DNA of 64,000 bases from Micromonospora sp. WMMA1363 (GTDB lineage Bacteria > Actinomycetota > Actinomycetes > Mycobacteriales > Micromonosporaceae), in the NCBI RefSeq assembly GCF_030345795.1, contig NZ_JAUALB010000001.1:1855001-1919000 (forward strand). The letters run 5' to 3'. The stretch's first letter is position 1; each line of letters opens with the position of its first letter. A model generated the notes under the pieces. It saw only the letters and a program-made list of their open reading frames with translations. It had not been told where the DNA came from and did no database searches. Positions 1 through 8,519 of the stretch are shown piece by piece. A program made the position numbers and the translations under genes.

Positions 1-2
1 AC

Positions 3-389
3 CAATCACTGCTGGCCGCCGCGGCCACGCTCGACACCGACGGGGCGTCCTCCGCCGACCGCAAGGCATACCGGATCTACACCGACCGGCCTAGTACTGC
101 AACGGCGGGTCGTGACTTATGGCGGTTTGAGTCGTTTGCGGTAGTGGGCGGCTCGGGCTTGTTCCTGGCGGCGACGGCGGAAGTCGGACCAGCGCAGGAT
201 GTGGTCGGCTCGACGGCGGGTGGTCAGGACGAGGTGGGCGAACAGGCGGCGGATTTCGTTGCTGCTCAGCGGGATCTGGCTGCGCTCGTTTGCGGTGGTG
301 CCCCCTTTGCGGCTTCGAGGGCGCGGGTGACGACGAGGAACGCGGCGGCGGCCATCGCGAGGGTGATGTGGGCGTACCAGGCGTCGTAG
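3..389 (+). pseudogene. 3' end of an unknown gene, interrupted by the IS701 element
   Basis: A frame open from the window edge has almost exclusively G/C third positions up to base 92, so it is the end of a real gene whose start lies outside the window. The IS enters at the CTAG at 91-94. If the element and one CTAG copy are removed, the frame reads on for only a few codons after the junction (residues SQPSG) and stops at TGA 1492-1494. With the element present, the frame continues into the IS and stops at 387-389. The host protein would thus swap its last few residues for about 98 IS-encoded ones. I do not recognise the family from the roughly 30 original residues. Confidence 0.5.
95..114 (+). 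repeat. Left terminal inverted repeat of the IS701 element
   Basis: A 20-base repeat starting TACTGCAACG, an exact reverse complement of 1455-1474. Confidence 0.9.
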
Positions 390-1447
390 CGGCGGACCTG
401 GTACTGGTCCAGGCCGACCTCGTTCTTCGCGGTCTGGAACGATTCCTCCACCGACCAACGGCTACCGGCGACCCGCACCAGGTCGCGTAGTCGGGTGCCG
501 CGGGGGCCGAAGCAGACGTAGTAGGCGATGTCGCCGGGATCCGTGATCGAGCGTCGGGCCAGGACCCAGCCGCGGCGGCCGTGGGCAAAGGTGCGGCGGA
601 TCGGCAGCCGAGCCCAGTCGTAGCGGCGCGGCCCGTGCGCGCCGTCACCACACGACAGTCGTTGCCACGCGCCCGCACGCACCCTGCCGATCAGCTCGTC
701 GACACCGGTGGTGGTGTGCAGCCCGGAGGGCACCCGATCGTCGCGTCGGGTGGCCATCACGTACGCGATGTCCCGATCCTCCAACCAGCCCCGCAGGCCA
801 GGGTTCTGCCCGTAGGCCTCATCGGCCGTGAACCACGAAAACGGCACCCCCGCGGTGACCGCCCGCTCCAGCATGGCCTGCGCCTGCTGCGGCTTGGTCG
901 CGAACCCGACGGCGTCCGGGATCGCCGAGCGCCGGCACCGGTCCCGATCACCGGTCCACGACTTCGGCAGGTACAACTCCCGATCGATCAACGCCCGACC
1001 CCGCGGCGTGGCGTAGCACAGGAACGTGCCGATCTGGCAGTTCTCGGTCTTGCCCGCCGTACCCGAATACTGCCGTTGGACCCCCGCCGACGCACGGCCC
1101 TTCTTGACGAACCCCGTCTCGTCAGCGATGAGCACCCCGGCCGCATCGCCGATCTGGTCCACCACGTAATCGCGCACGTCATCGCGGACCGCGTCCCGAT
1201 CCCACGCCGCGCTGCACAACATGCCCTGCAACCCGTCCGGCGACACATGCCCAGCCTGCTCCGCGAGGGTCCAGCCGTTACGCCGCTCCAACGGTGCCAG
1301 TAGCCCCCGCACATACGCCCATGCCCGCCGCCGCGGCTCCACCCGCTCAAACCGATGCGCGAACCGGAAGAACAACTCCTCCAACCCGGCATCCCACGAC
1401 CCGACCACCCGCGCATCCACCACAACCAACCAACGAATGATCAGCAC
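266..1447 (-). CDS. IS701-family transposase
   Basis: A 393-residue DDE transposase. The N-terminal half shows the IS701 pattern (LIADETGFVKKG, the first catalytic Asp, around residues 108-119), followed by VQRQYSGTAGKTENCQIG; the second Asp is in FTADEAYG and the catalytic Glu in RWSVEESFQTAK. Length fits the family (about 390-450). The start is a GTG at 1447 just inside the right inverted repeat. No frameshift is visible, so it should be functional. It acts only on its own element and has no link to the neighbouring genes. Confidence 0.92.
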   Translation of the reverse strand: MLIIRWLVVVDARVVGSWDAGLEELFFRFAHRFERVEPRRRAWAYVRGLLAPLERRNGWTLAEQAGHVSPDGLQGMLCSAAWDRDAVRDDVRDYVVDQIGDAAGVLIADETGFVKKGRASAGVQRQYSGTAGKTENCQIGTFLCYATPRGRALIDRELYLPKSWTGDRDRCRRSAIPDAVGFATKPQQAQAMLERAVTAGVPFSWFTADEAYGQNPGLRGWLEDRDIAYVMATRRDDRVPSGLHTTTGVDELIGRVRAGAWQRLSCGDGAHGPRRYDWARLPIRRTFAHGRRGWVLARRSITDPGDIAYYVCFGPRGTRLRDLVRVAGSRWSVEESFQTAKNEVGLDQYQVRRYDAWYAHITLAMAAAAFLVVTRALEAAKGAPPQTSAARSR

Positions 1448-1454
1448 CCGAAGC

Positions 1455-1474
1455 CACGACCCGCCGTTGCAGTA
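1455..1474 (-). repeat. Right terminal inverted repeat of the IS701 element
   Basis: Exact reverse complement of 95-114, followed by the second CTAG copy at 1475-1478. Apart from the end of the interrupted frame (stop at 1492-1494), I see no gene from here to 1912. Confidence 0.9.
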
Positions 1475-1912
1475 CTAGCCAGCCCTCAGGATGACCCGAC
1501 GGGGCTCCCGCACCGGCCACATGCCCTCTGACCAGCCTTACCGCTAGTGTCCGCACGATCCTCAGTCGAGGGCCGGGACCGCTGCGCTGGGCGCTTACCA
1601 CGACGCGCCGGCGACGACGTTGGGCCGGCGGCTGGTGAAGGCGGCACTTCAGACCCGGACATTCGGCCGACGATCGTGCTGGTCGTCGGCGCCGGCCATC
1701 AATGACCGCCCACGAGAAGGCCCGGTGTCGCTCCCCGTCGCGACACTTGCCGGATGACTCGTTCATTCGTATCGAGAGGCTCGATGGTGAGAGCCGCGGA
1801 CAAGCGGAGCCGCGGGGCCGTGTTCGTCCCGGTGGCCGCGCCGGACCCCGGTGTGCCCGTAGCCCGCCGCGATCACTTCCGTCGGCCCGGTCCGTCGCGA
1901 TCACGGAGATTC

Positions 1913-2707
1913 ATGACGAGGGCGGCGAGGCTGCTGAGTGGGCTAGCCGTGCTTACGGTCGTCGTCGGAGCGGCCGCGACGCCCGCGCAGGCGGCGCCGA
2001 CGCTCGCGGCGCCGTCCGCGAACGCCGCCACCACGCTCACGCCCGTCGGCGGCGGCAGCGGGATCGTGTTCCGGCTCCAGCCGACCCCGGAGGCGCCCAC
2101 CAGCTTATACGTCTGCACTCTCACCGCAGTCGGCCGCGACAGGACCGGCAAACTGGTGGCCCTGACCAACGCGCACTGCTTCATCGACTCCGAGGGCAAC
2201 AAACTGGTCGGCGAAGAGGTCTATCTCGACTCCTCGCCGGCCGGGACGGCGTTCGCCCCCGCCCCGGTCGACCAGAGCCGTCCGGACCTGACGACAGGAC
2301 CCATCGGCACGGTGACCTACGTCAGTACGCCCAACAACCTGCTCAACACCGGCCCCAAGGGTCTGGACTTCGCGGTGATCCTTCTGGACGAAACCAGGGT
2401 CGCACCCACCAGCACCGTCGGCGGGGTGACCATCACCGCGGTGGGACCTCCGCCCGCCGCCGGAACCCGCATGTGCAAGCAGGGGCATAGGACCGGTCTC
2501 ACCTGCGGCGTGCGGCTGGGCACCAACGGCATCTGGTTCACCCACCTCGTCTGGACCTGGGCCGGGGACTCCGGCGCCCCCGTCGTCGTCGGCCAGACGC
2601 TGGTTGGCAACGCGTGGGGCTTCCAGAACAGCTCGCCGATCCTGAGCATCATCGACGAGATGAACGCGATCGGCGGCGTCGGCGCAGGCTTCCAGATCGC
2701 CTCCTGA
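1913..2707 (+). CDS. Secreted trypsin-like serine protease (S1 family)
   Basis: A 264-residue protein with an Arg-containing N-terminus, a hydrophobic stretch (LAVLTVVVGAAA) and a TPAQA-type cleavage site, so it should be exported by Sec. The catalytic triad of chymotrypsin-fold proteases is visible: His in LTNAHC, Asp in GLDFAVI and Ser in GDSGAP. Two Cys pairs (YVC...AHC and MCK...TCG) could form disulfides outside the cell. I chose ATG 1913 over upstream in-frame starts because it places the signal peptide at the N-terminus; GGAG lies just upstream. The substrate cannot be read from the sequence. It converges with the next gene across a shared hairpin. Confidence 0.85.
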   Translation: MTRAARLLSGLAVLTVVVGAAATPAQAAPTLAAPSANAATTLTPVGGGSGIVFRLQPTPEAPTSLYVCTLTAVGRDRTGKLVALTNAHCFIDSEGNKLVGEEVYLDSSPAGTAFAPAPVDQSRPDLTTGPIGTVTYVSTPNNLLNTGPKGLDFAVILLDETRVAPTSTVGGVTITAVGPPPAAGTRMCKQGHRTGLTCGVRLGTNGIWFTHLVWTWAGDSGAPVVVGQTLVGNAWGFQNSSPILSIIDEMNAIGGVGAGFQIAS

Positions 2708-2794
2708 CGGCCCGCCCGTAGTTCTCAGACCAGAAACAACGGTGAGCAGTTGATCTAGGACCTCACCTGGGGTCGCACCATCCGACCCCTGACC

Positions 2795-2831
2795 CCGTTG
2801 GGGGTTCGGCTGGATGCCGGACCCCCAACGG
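2795..2831. terminator. Bidirectional hairpin terminator
   Basis: Sixteen-base arms 2795-2810 and 2816-2831 pair with a single T-G wobble around a 5-base loop. It lies between the stops of two convergent genes (2707 and 2843) and can serve both. Confidence 0.7.
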
Positions 2832-2842
2832 CGCATATCGGG

Positions 2843-3361
2843 TCAGGCCGCGATGGCCCAGCCACTCAATGCCCAGTCGTCGATGCGGTGTCTGACGCCG
2901 GCACCGACCTGGGCGAGTTGCAGGGTGATGGTGTGATTGCCGGTGAAGGTCACCGTACGGGCCCGCTCCATGCTGTGCGACTCCCACGACGCGTTGGTTT
3001 CCTGGTTCGAGTTGGTGCTGTCGAACGCGAAGTCAGTTCCAGTCACCGGATCGGCCTCCACGCCGTCGACCAAAATTCGTGCCGAACACCAGCCGGAGCC
3101 GCCGTAACAGGCGCTTTCGGCGGTGAAGCGCGCGAGAACGTGACTGCCCCTCGGGGCGTAGATGCGGATGGTGCGGATGCTGACGAAGGCGGCGTTCTGG
3201 TGCTGGGTGGCGGCGTTCTCCGTGGAAATCACGGTCCGGGTGACCGACGTGCCGCTCTTGAGCGTCGCCACCGCGACCGCCGTACCCGCCCCGGTGATGA
3301 CCAGCGCACCGGCGAGCGCGACGATTGTGAGGACTGCTCGACTCTTCCTGGAAAATCTCAT
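2843..3361 (-). CDS. Small secreted protein of unknown function
   Basis: A 172-residue protein with a typical Sec signal (MRFSRKSR, then VLTIVALAGALVI and an AVA site). The mature part is rich in Ser/Thr and beta-prone, has a CYGGSGWC segment that may form a disulfide, and carries no catalytic motif I recognise. It resembles small exported proteins common in actinomycetes. ATG 3361 follows a near-perfect Shine-Dalgarno sequence (AAAGGAGGT, 6 bases away), the strongest in this part of the window. From 3362 to about 3842 I see promoter DNA and no gene. Confidence 0.7.
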   Translation of the reverse strand: MRFSRKSRAVLTIVALAGALVITGAGTAVAVATLKSGTSVTRTVISTENAATQHQNAAFVSIRTIRIYAPRGSHVLARFTAESACYGGSGWCSARILVDGVEADPVTGTDFAFDSTNSNQETNASWESHSMERARTVTFTGNHTITLQLAQVGAGVRHRIDDWALSGWAIAA

Positions 3362-3842
3362 GCGCGACCTCCTTTAGGCCCGCTGCGAGGTGGCCGAACG
3401 GAGAAAGTCGGCACGATTGACCTCGCAGTCCAGGCAAATAGTCCCGGTGGCATCGGGTGCGCGGAAAGACCATACACGACAGATCTCGTGTTCATTTTCC
3501 GGTGGCGCGACCGGGCGGCCCGGACTAGGTGAGCGACGTTGACGGATTGCCGATTCCGGTCCTGGCGCCCACAAATTGCGACCGTTCTTCACATGATACA
3601 GATGTTGAAATTCTTGGGTCTGTTTCGGTCGTGGGGCCTTGCCCCCTGATCTTGGAGCCGTACCGCAGGGCGGTGGTGTCGCTCGTGCCGCAACCGCTTG
3701 ACCCACGTTGCCGTTGGTTCCGGGCTAGAAACTACGACTGGGCCCAGCAGGCAGCGCTGACCGCCTACACCGAACGACCCAGCCGACCTACCAGCCCGCC
3801 GACCAGCGCACGACGTGACGCCTTGGCCTATGTCGGGACGCG

Positions 3843-4090
3843 GTGCGGTACGTCGAGGCGATGAAACCGGGCTACGTCGACGCCGTGGCCGAGGAATGCC
3901 TGCGGGCGAAGAAGGTCATCCGCGTGGTGTCGCCCACGCTCGACGGCCTGCGCGGCAGGGTGGAGTGGTCCTCCGACGCGGACCGCTACGAGCAGCGTCT
4001 CCGGGAAACCATCGACCTGGTCGATGGCCTGCACGACGGGTTCGACAAGGCCGGCGCGGCCATCGCCGGAACGCATCTCCATCACGGCTC
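3843..4090 (+). pseudogene. Truncated N-terminal fragment of a WXG/T7SS-like helical protein
   Basis: The frame shows actinobacterial codon bias from about 3843 to 4070 and encodes a mostly helical segment including TLDGLRGRVEWSSDADRYEQ and LRETIDLVDGLHDGFDKA. This is the style of the N-terminal domain of WXG100-like or putative type VII secreted proteins. After about residue 76 the bias is lost and the frame runs antisense into the next gene's 3' end, ending at 4187. The gene has therefore lost its C-terminus by deletion. Family assignment rests on pattern only. Confidence 0.4.
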
Positions 4091-4099
4091 GGGGCTGCG

Positions 4100-4351
4100 T
4101 CAGCGTCGCGGGCGGCGGGAGCACTCGCCGTCGTGGCCGTCGCGGAGCACGCAGCGCCGGCCGCCGGGCATCCGCGCGTCGCAATAGACCCGGTGCCGCA
4201 GGAACTGCTTGTCTTCCTCCGAGACGGTCATCTCCCCCGGGTCCATCATCGGTAGCACGGTGATCCAGCGCCCGACGACCCGGGCGAGGCGCTGCGCGGC
4301 CGGCAGGTCGGCGGCGACCACGGGCAGGTGGATCACGTACCGTCCGCTCAC
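4100..4351 (-). CDS. Small conserved hypothetical protein
   Basis: An 83-residue protein read from a GTG that overlaps the TGA of the upstream DivIVA-like gene (GTGA, 4-base overlap), so the two should be co-translated. The C-terminal part has two Cys spaced across VYCDARMPGGRRCVLRDGHD and several His, which looks like a small metal site (C-x8-C...H...C). I do not recognise a named family. A longer in-frame ATG at 4384 is less likely because it would overlap the upstream gene by 37 bases. Confidence 0.55.
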   Translation of the reverse strand: MSGRYVIHLPVVAADLPAAQRLARVVGRWITVLPMMDPGEMTVSEEDKQFLRHRVYCDARMPGGRRCVLRDGHDGECSRRPRR

Positions 4352-4635
4352 CGCCGGCCGCCCTCGGCCTGCTCGGACTGCCACCGGCGCAGCGCGACCT
4401 TGATCCGCAGAGTCTCCCGCCGGCTCTGCGCCAGCGCGTCGTGGACGGCGGCCATGTCGACGGCGACCCGGTCGAGGAAGGCGTACACCTCATCGGGGTT
4501 GAGGCCGCGGCGCCCGAGCCGGGCGGGCGGGAAGCGGCGCTCACGCACCTGCCACGGCAGCAGACTGGGGTACGCGCGGGAGCGGTACGTCGTCCCACCA
4601 CCCTCAGGGAACGGCCTCTGGTTGCGGACGCTCAT
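4348..4635 (-). CDS. Short DivIVA-like coiled-coil protein
   Basis: A 95-residue protein. Its central part (VRERRFPPARLGRRGLNPDE, then VYAFLDRVAVDMAAVHDAL) is the lipid-binding DivIVA signature in which a short conserved box precedes a coiled coil. The protein is far shorter than cell-pole DivIVA/Wag31 (about 260 residues), as in many small actinobacterial paralogues. ATG 4635 follows AAGGAAGG. It heads a two-gene unit with the 83-residue protein. Function is unknown; polar or membrane-curvature association is inferred from the family. Confidence 0.65.
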   Translation of the reverse strand: MSVRNQRPFPEGGGTTYRSRAYPSLLPWQVRERRFPPARLGRRGLNPDEVYAFLDRVAVDMAAVHDALAQSRRETLRIKVALRRWQSEQAEGGRR

Positions 4636-5206
4636 CTGCGCCTTCCTTCCTGGTCGTGGATGGGGCGGGTCCATCCGCCCTCCCCGCACGGACGGACCCA
4701 CCCCGCCCGAACGCCGCAGCTTCGCTCAGCGGTACGGCATCCGGGCTGGTCGGCGAAGGGGTTACCTGGAGAGTGCGGCGGCCGATTCGGGGGATGCCTC
4801 GGCCGCCGCACTGGTCATCCTGGGACAGTTTCCAGTGGATGGGCAACATTTGCCGCCACGATTTTCCTGGCCTACGTCGACTTTCTTTCTCGGAGCCGCA
4901 AGACGTTGCACGGAAGGTCCGGCAGTGTTGCGCAATGGACGAGTCAGGCACGCTCACGGGCCTTGCCGTCACCGCGTTGACCTCGCAGGCACGAGGACGG
5001 GCATCGGGTCTTTGTGCACGATGCACGCCAGTATCCGCACATGGGAATTGCGTGATGATGACTGGTGTCGGGGATGTCTAGTATGGTCAAACGCGTAAGT
5101 CGCTTTGTCAGCATGAAGCGCGAGGCAACCACTTCCCCGGCAACCGATCCGCGTTTCACCGATGGCGTCCGGATGTAACAAAACGCTACACGAAAAGGGG
5201 TGGCCG
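4636..5206. other. Divergent intergenic region
   Basis: About 570 bases between the DivIVA-like gene (minus strand) and the XRE regulator (plus strand). It is lower in GC than its surroundings from about 4840 to 5200. It must contain both promoters, but I cannot place them with confidence. I see no gene or hairpin in it. Confidence 0.4.
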
Positions 5207-6088
5207 ATGGCCGACGACATGGGTTCGACAGTCCCCAGGCGACAGCTCGGGCGAGCACTACGTGACCTGCGCACCGAAGCCCGCATGACCCTCGACGGCG
5301 CAGCCGAGGCCGTGCAGTGCAGCCGGCAGAAGATGTGGCGCATCGAGACCGGCCTCGGCCCCACCCGCGCCGTCGACGTCAAGGCCATGTGCGAGCTGTA
5401 CGCCGCCACCCCCGAGCTGGCCACCGCTCTCGTCGCCCTGGCCAACGAGACCAAAGCCAAGGGTTGGTGGCACTCCTACGACCTGGCGATCCCGGACTGG
5501 TTCGAGATGTACGTCGGTTTGGAGTCGGCAGCTTCGAGGCTACGTGGCTACGACGAGTCCCTGATACCTGGCCTGTTTCAGGTGCCCGCCTACACGCAGG
5601 GCGTCTACCAGAACCGTCGGGACATGAGCGAGGCCGAGTTCGAGCAGGTGCTTGCAGTTCGACGGCAGCGTAAGGCGCTTCTGACCCGCAAGCTACCGAA
5701 GGCACCGACGCTCCGCTCTGTGCTATTTGAAGCAGTGCTACTGCGCAATGTGGCTGGTCGATCGGTGATGGCCGAGCAACTCACTCATCTCCTCGATCTT
5801 GCGGAGCTTCCCAACGTCTCGATCCGGGTGCTGCCGCTTGCCGCTGGTGCTCAGTACGGGGCACTCGCCGGAACGTTCATGATGTTGGACTTTCCCCTGC
5901 GCAACCGAGCGGTACCGGATCCTTCAGTCGTCTACTGCGAGTCGTTGACGGGAGCCCTCTACCTCGACCGGCCCGCCGAGATTGCGGCCTACGAACGAGT
6001 CTGGTCTAGCCTCGATGCACTGGCTCTCGATGAGGGACAATCCAAGCAACTGATCAACAAGATCGTTGGAGAGATCCAGAATGGCTAA
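5207..6088 (+). CDS. XRE-family transcriptional regulator (DUF5753 type)
   Basis: A 293-residue regulator. Residues about 10-65 form an XRE helix-turn-helix (LGRALRDLRTEARMTLDGAA, then CSRQKMWRIETG), and the rest matches the DUF5753 domain that follows such HTHs in actinobacteria (LIPGLFQVPAYTQ, VLPLAAGAQYGALAGTFMML). ATG 5207 is preceded by AAAAGGGGTGG; an upstream in-frame ATG at 5162 lacks a good site. The stop overlaps the next gene by 8 bases. Such XRE-DUF397 pairs (the WhiJ/BldB-associated type) act in development and secondary metabolism; here the target is unknown. Confidence 0.88.
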   Translation: MADDMGSTVPRRQLGRALRDLRTEARMTLDGAAEAVQCSRQKMWRIETGLGPTRAVDVKAMCELYAATPELATALVALANETKAKGWWHSYDLAIPDWFEMYVGLESAASRLRGYDESLIPGLFQVPAYTQGVYQNRRDMSEAEFEQVLAVRRQRKALLTRKLPKAPTLRSVLFEAVLLRNVAGRSVMAEQLTHLLDLAELPNVSIRVLPLAAGAQYGALAGTFMMLDFPLRNRAVPDPSVVYCESLTGALYLDRPAEIAAYERVWSSLDALALDEGQSKQLINKIVGEIQNG

Positions 6089-6275
6089 CTTGAACGGCGC
6101 CCGGTGGCGCAAGAGCACCCGCAGCGGCGACAACAACGGCGCGTGCGTCGAGGTCGCCGACAACATCCCCGGCCTCGTCGCCGTACGCGACAGCAAGGAC
6201 GCGACCGGACCTTCCCTCAGCTTTTCGCCCGACGCCTGGGCCAGCTTCGTCCGCGCCACCAAGACCAGGCACTGA
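6081..6275 (+). CDS. DUF397 protein
   Basis: A 64-residue protein with the DUF397 pattern: W-R-K-S-T-R-S near the start, CVEVAD in the middle, VAVRDSKD, then a C-terminal helix with AWASFV. Its ATG overlaps the end of the XRE gene by 8 bases, so the two are co-translated and probably interact as in other XRE-DUF397 pairs. From 6276 to 6432 I see no gene. Confidence 0.85.
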   Translation: MANLNGARWRKSTRSGDNNGACVEVADNIPGLVAVRDSKDATGPSLSFSPDAWASFVRATKTRH

Positions 6276-6432
6276 ACCACTGTCAGACGGGAGCGCAGCC
6301 GGCAGAGTTGCCGGGGCGCTGCCGTCGCGCCATCGCTCAGGCGCTTGCGTCTCCACTCGCAGGCTGGACCGCCCGGTCGAACAGCGACCAGCGGTTCCGC
6401 CACGCCTCCACCTGGGCTGGGCAGATCACCGT

Positions 6433-6867
6433 GTGGCGACTGTCAGGGTTACGCGGGCGCACGACACCGACTGGCGGCCCGGCTCGCTCCGGGAGGTCTC
6501 GCGGCGGCACGCGACGACACTCGGCCTCGACGAGGCCGCCGCCCGCGACAGCCGGCGGGCGTGCCCCTCGTTCACCCCGGACGAATCCTCGGTCGCGCTG
6601 AGGTTCGACGTCCGAGCCGCACCACCACCACCGTCGATCGGCGAGTTCAGCTGGCGGTCCGACAGCACGATGAACGCCACGACCGCCGGACACCCGTTCA
6701 CCGGCACGTCCGCCTACGTCATGCTGGTGGCCGGTTACACCATCGTCACCGTGTACCTATCCGCCCAGCTGGAACCGCTCCACGAGGACCCGCTGGAACC
6801 GCTCGACGAGGACCAGTTCCAGCGGGTCCTGGCCACCACCGAACACACCCCGCTCCACCTGCCCTGA
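6433..6867 (+). CDS. Hypothetical protein
   Basis: A 144-residue frame from GTG 6433 with strong G/C third-position bias throughout, which argues for a real gene. It has no signal peptide. A central segment (SAYVMLVAGYTIVTVYLSAQ) is moderately hydrophobic, and the C-terminus contains a short internal repeat (LEPLHEDPLEPLDED). The overall shape recalls the C-terminal domain of small sensor-type lipoproteins without their export signal, so it may be an N-terminally truncated gene. I cannot assign a function. Confidence 0.45.
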   Translation: MATVRVTRAHDTDWRPGSLREVSRRHATTLGLDEAAARDSRRACPSFTPDESSVALRFDVRAAPPPPSIGEFSWRSDSTMNATTAGHPFTGTSAYVMLVAGYTIVTVYLSAQLEPLHEDPLEPLDEDQFQRVLATTEHTPLHLP

Positions 6868-7042
6868 TGGACATCGGCTCGGTGAGCACCGGCTGATCGT
6901 CGAGCGGCGCGGGTCCGACGACCCGGTCGGCCGTGCGGGAACGGCGAGGGCTGGCGACCCCGATCGCACCGGACCGCTCGATCGCCACTGTCACGCGTTC
7001 GGCCGGTTGCGCTGTGTTGTGGCACCAGCCGACGATACCGGG

Positions 7043-8314
7043 GTGAGCATCCCGTCCGCCGCCGCGTCGACAGACAAGATCCGGTTCCAGGATTTCGCCG
7101 ACGACCCGGATCCGGAGCTGCTGAACCGGACGTACGCCGAGATTCTCGAACCCAGCTTCCCCGCAGACGAACTGGACGGGCTGGACGACCTCACCGGTCG
7201 GGTGGCGGACGGTACGGCGTACCTGGCCGTGGCCGTGCGCGGCGACGACGAACCGGTCGGCACCATCGTGGTCGACGTGTTCCACGACTGCGACGCCCCG
7301 CTGCTCAGCTACCTGGCGGTCCGGCCCGGCGTCCGGGGCGGTGGAATCGGCGCGGCGCTGTTGGCGAGCCGGCTGCCGGTGTGGCGGGAGCGTGCCGGCG
7401 CCCGGGCGATCATCGCCGAGGTCGAGGATCCACGACACCATGGCACCACGGCGTACGGCGATCCGGCCGCCCGCCTGCGGTTCTACCAGCGCCAGGGCTT
7501 CGGCCTGGCGCCGGTCCCCTTCGTCCAGCCCCGGGTGCGTCCCGACGCTGACCGGGTGACGGGCATGTTCCTCGCGGTCTGGCCCGGCGAACAACGTCTT
7601 CCCGCGACGACGCTGCGGGCCTTCATGACCGAGTACTTCGTGTCGGCGGAGGGCCCCGACGTCCACGACGACCCGTTGTTCAACGCTCTGCTCGCCGCGC
7701 TCGACCGACACGGTCCCACACCGAAGCTGTTCTCCCCCGACGGGTACGCGCAGATCCCGTCGCTGGACGTCGCCGCCGAACTCGTACGGCGGGACTACCC
7801 CACCACGGCGGCCGCGCTGGACCTGCTGGCCGTCGACGAGCGGGCCGTGGCCGTACTCGACGAGACGTGGCGACGGGTGCTCGCCCGTACGGCCGGCCAT
7901 CCACCCGCCCGGCCAAGGGCGGCGGTGCTCGCCGAGTTGGTCGATGCGCTGGACGCGGCCGATTTGTGGTACGTCTCGCCGGACCCGGTCGACGCCGACG
8001 TGCTCGCCTGGTGGTTCGCGGGCGAGGACGAGCCGTGGGCCGGTTGGTGGGCGACCGATCCGCCCCGGTGGGCGCTGGACCGGACGCTGGCTCGACACCT
8101 CACGCCGGCCGTACGGCGGTTGCCGCCGCTGCCCCGAGTGGTCATGGTTCTCTCCGATGTCGCGGGCCTGCGGCTCGACGAGGCCGCCGGGATCACCGGT
8201 CTTCCCGAGGAGGACTACCGCGCCATGCTCGCGGCGGCCCGGACCGAGGTGGTGGCGCTCATCGACCGCGAGGTGCACGAGGAGGAGAACGGTGGACAAC
8301 TTCCTGCGCTGTGA
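7043..8314 (+). CDS. GNAT acetyltransferase fused to a sigma-70 region-4-like domain
   Basis: About 423 residues. The N-terminal 160 form a GNAT fold: VGTIVVDVF (strand 4), then LAVRPGVRGGGIGAALL, which carries the acetyl-CoA loop R-G-G-G-I-G-A, and LRFYQRQGFG. The middle part is helical and unassigned. The last 70 residues (LTPAVRRLPPLPRVVMVLSD, LRLDEAAGITGLPEEDY, then a basic-acidic helix) follow the layout of ECF region 4. It overlaps by 23 bases a gene with an anti-sigma zinc motif, which supports a sigma-like role. Start choice is uncertain: GTG 7043, GTG 7019 and TTG 7007 all lack a clear ribosome site. The region-4 reading is by eye. Confidence 0.65.
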   Translation: MSIPSAAASTDKIRFQDFADDPDPELLNRTYAEILEPSFPADELDGLDDLTGRVADGTAYLAVAVRGDDEPVGTIVVDVFHDCDAPLLSYLAVRPGVRGGGIGAALLASRLPVWRERAGARAIIAEVEDPRHHGTTAYGDPAARLRFYQRQGFGLAPVPFVQPRVRPDADRVTGMFLAVWPGEQRLPATTLRAFMTEYFVSAEGPDVHDDPLFNALLAALDRHGPTPKLFSPDGYAQIPSLDVAAELVRRDYPTTAAALDLLAVDERAVAVLDETWRRVLARTAGHPPARPRAAVLAELVDALDAADLWYVSPDPVDADVLAWWFAGEDEPWAGWWATDPPRWALDRTLARHLTPAVRRLPPLPRVVMVLSDVAGLRLDEAAGITGLPEEDYRAMLAAARTEVVALIDREVHEEENGGQLPAL

Positions 8315-8519
8315 CACGGTGGTCGGACTCGCTGGCCGGCTGTTCGACGGCGCCGTGGATCCAGGCCGGCGGGAGCTCGTGGAAATGCACCTGCTGGTCT
8401 GCCCACCGTGCCTCGACCACCTGCGCAAGCTGGATGGCGTGCGGGCTGCGCTGTCCACCTTGCCCGGACGGCCGGCGCCGGCGCGGTTGCTCGGCATCCT
8501 GTCGGGTCCGGCCGTATGA
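8292..8519 (+). CDS. Zinc-finger anti-sigma-factor-like protein
   Basis: A 75-residue protein. It begins VDNFLRCDTVVGLAGRLFDG and carries HLLVCPPC, an exact H-x3-C-x2-C, with an upstream Cys; this is the ZAS (zf-HC2) layout of ECF anti-sigma factors. It has no membrane segment, so it would act in the cytoplasm like RsrA. GTG 8292 follows GAGGAGGAGAAC. It overlaps the end of the GNAT-sigma-like gene, the usual arrangement of a sigma and its anti-sigma, and the start of the next gene overlaps its stop by 4 bases. Confidence 0.7.
   Translation: MDNFLRCDTVVGLAGRLFDGAVDPGRRELVEMHLLVCPPCLDHLRKLDGVRAALSTLPGRPAPARLLGILSGPAV

Larger units (their letters stand above)
91..1478. mobile_element. Complete IS701-family insertion sequence
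   Basis: The element is bounded by perfect 20-bp inverted repeats at 95-114 and 1455-1474 (they begin TACTGCAACG and are exact reverse complements) and flanked by CTAG at 91-94 and 1475-1478. A 4-bp duplication of the form YTAR is the known target signature of IS701, so CTAG is best read as the duplicated target. One transposase gene fills most of it, its start 7 bases inside the right repeat. Intact ends and an intact gene suggest recent insertion and possible mobility. Confidence 0.9.
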
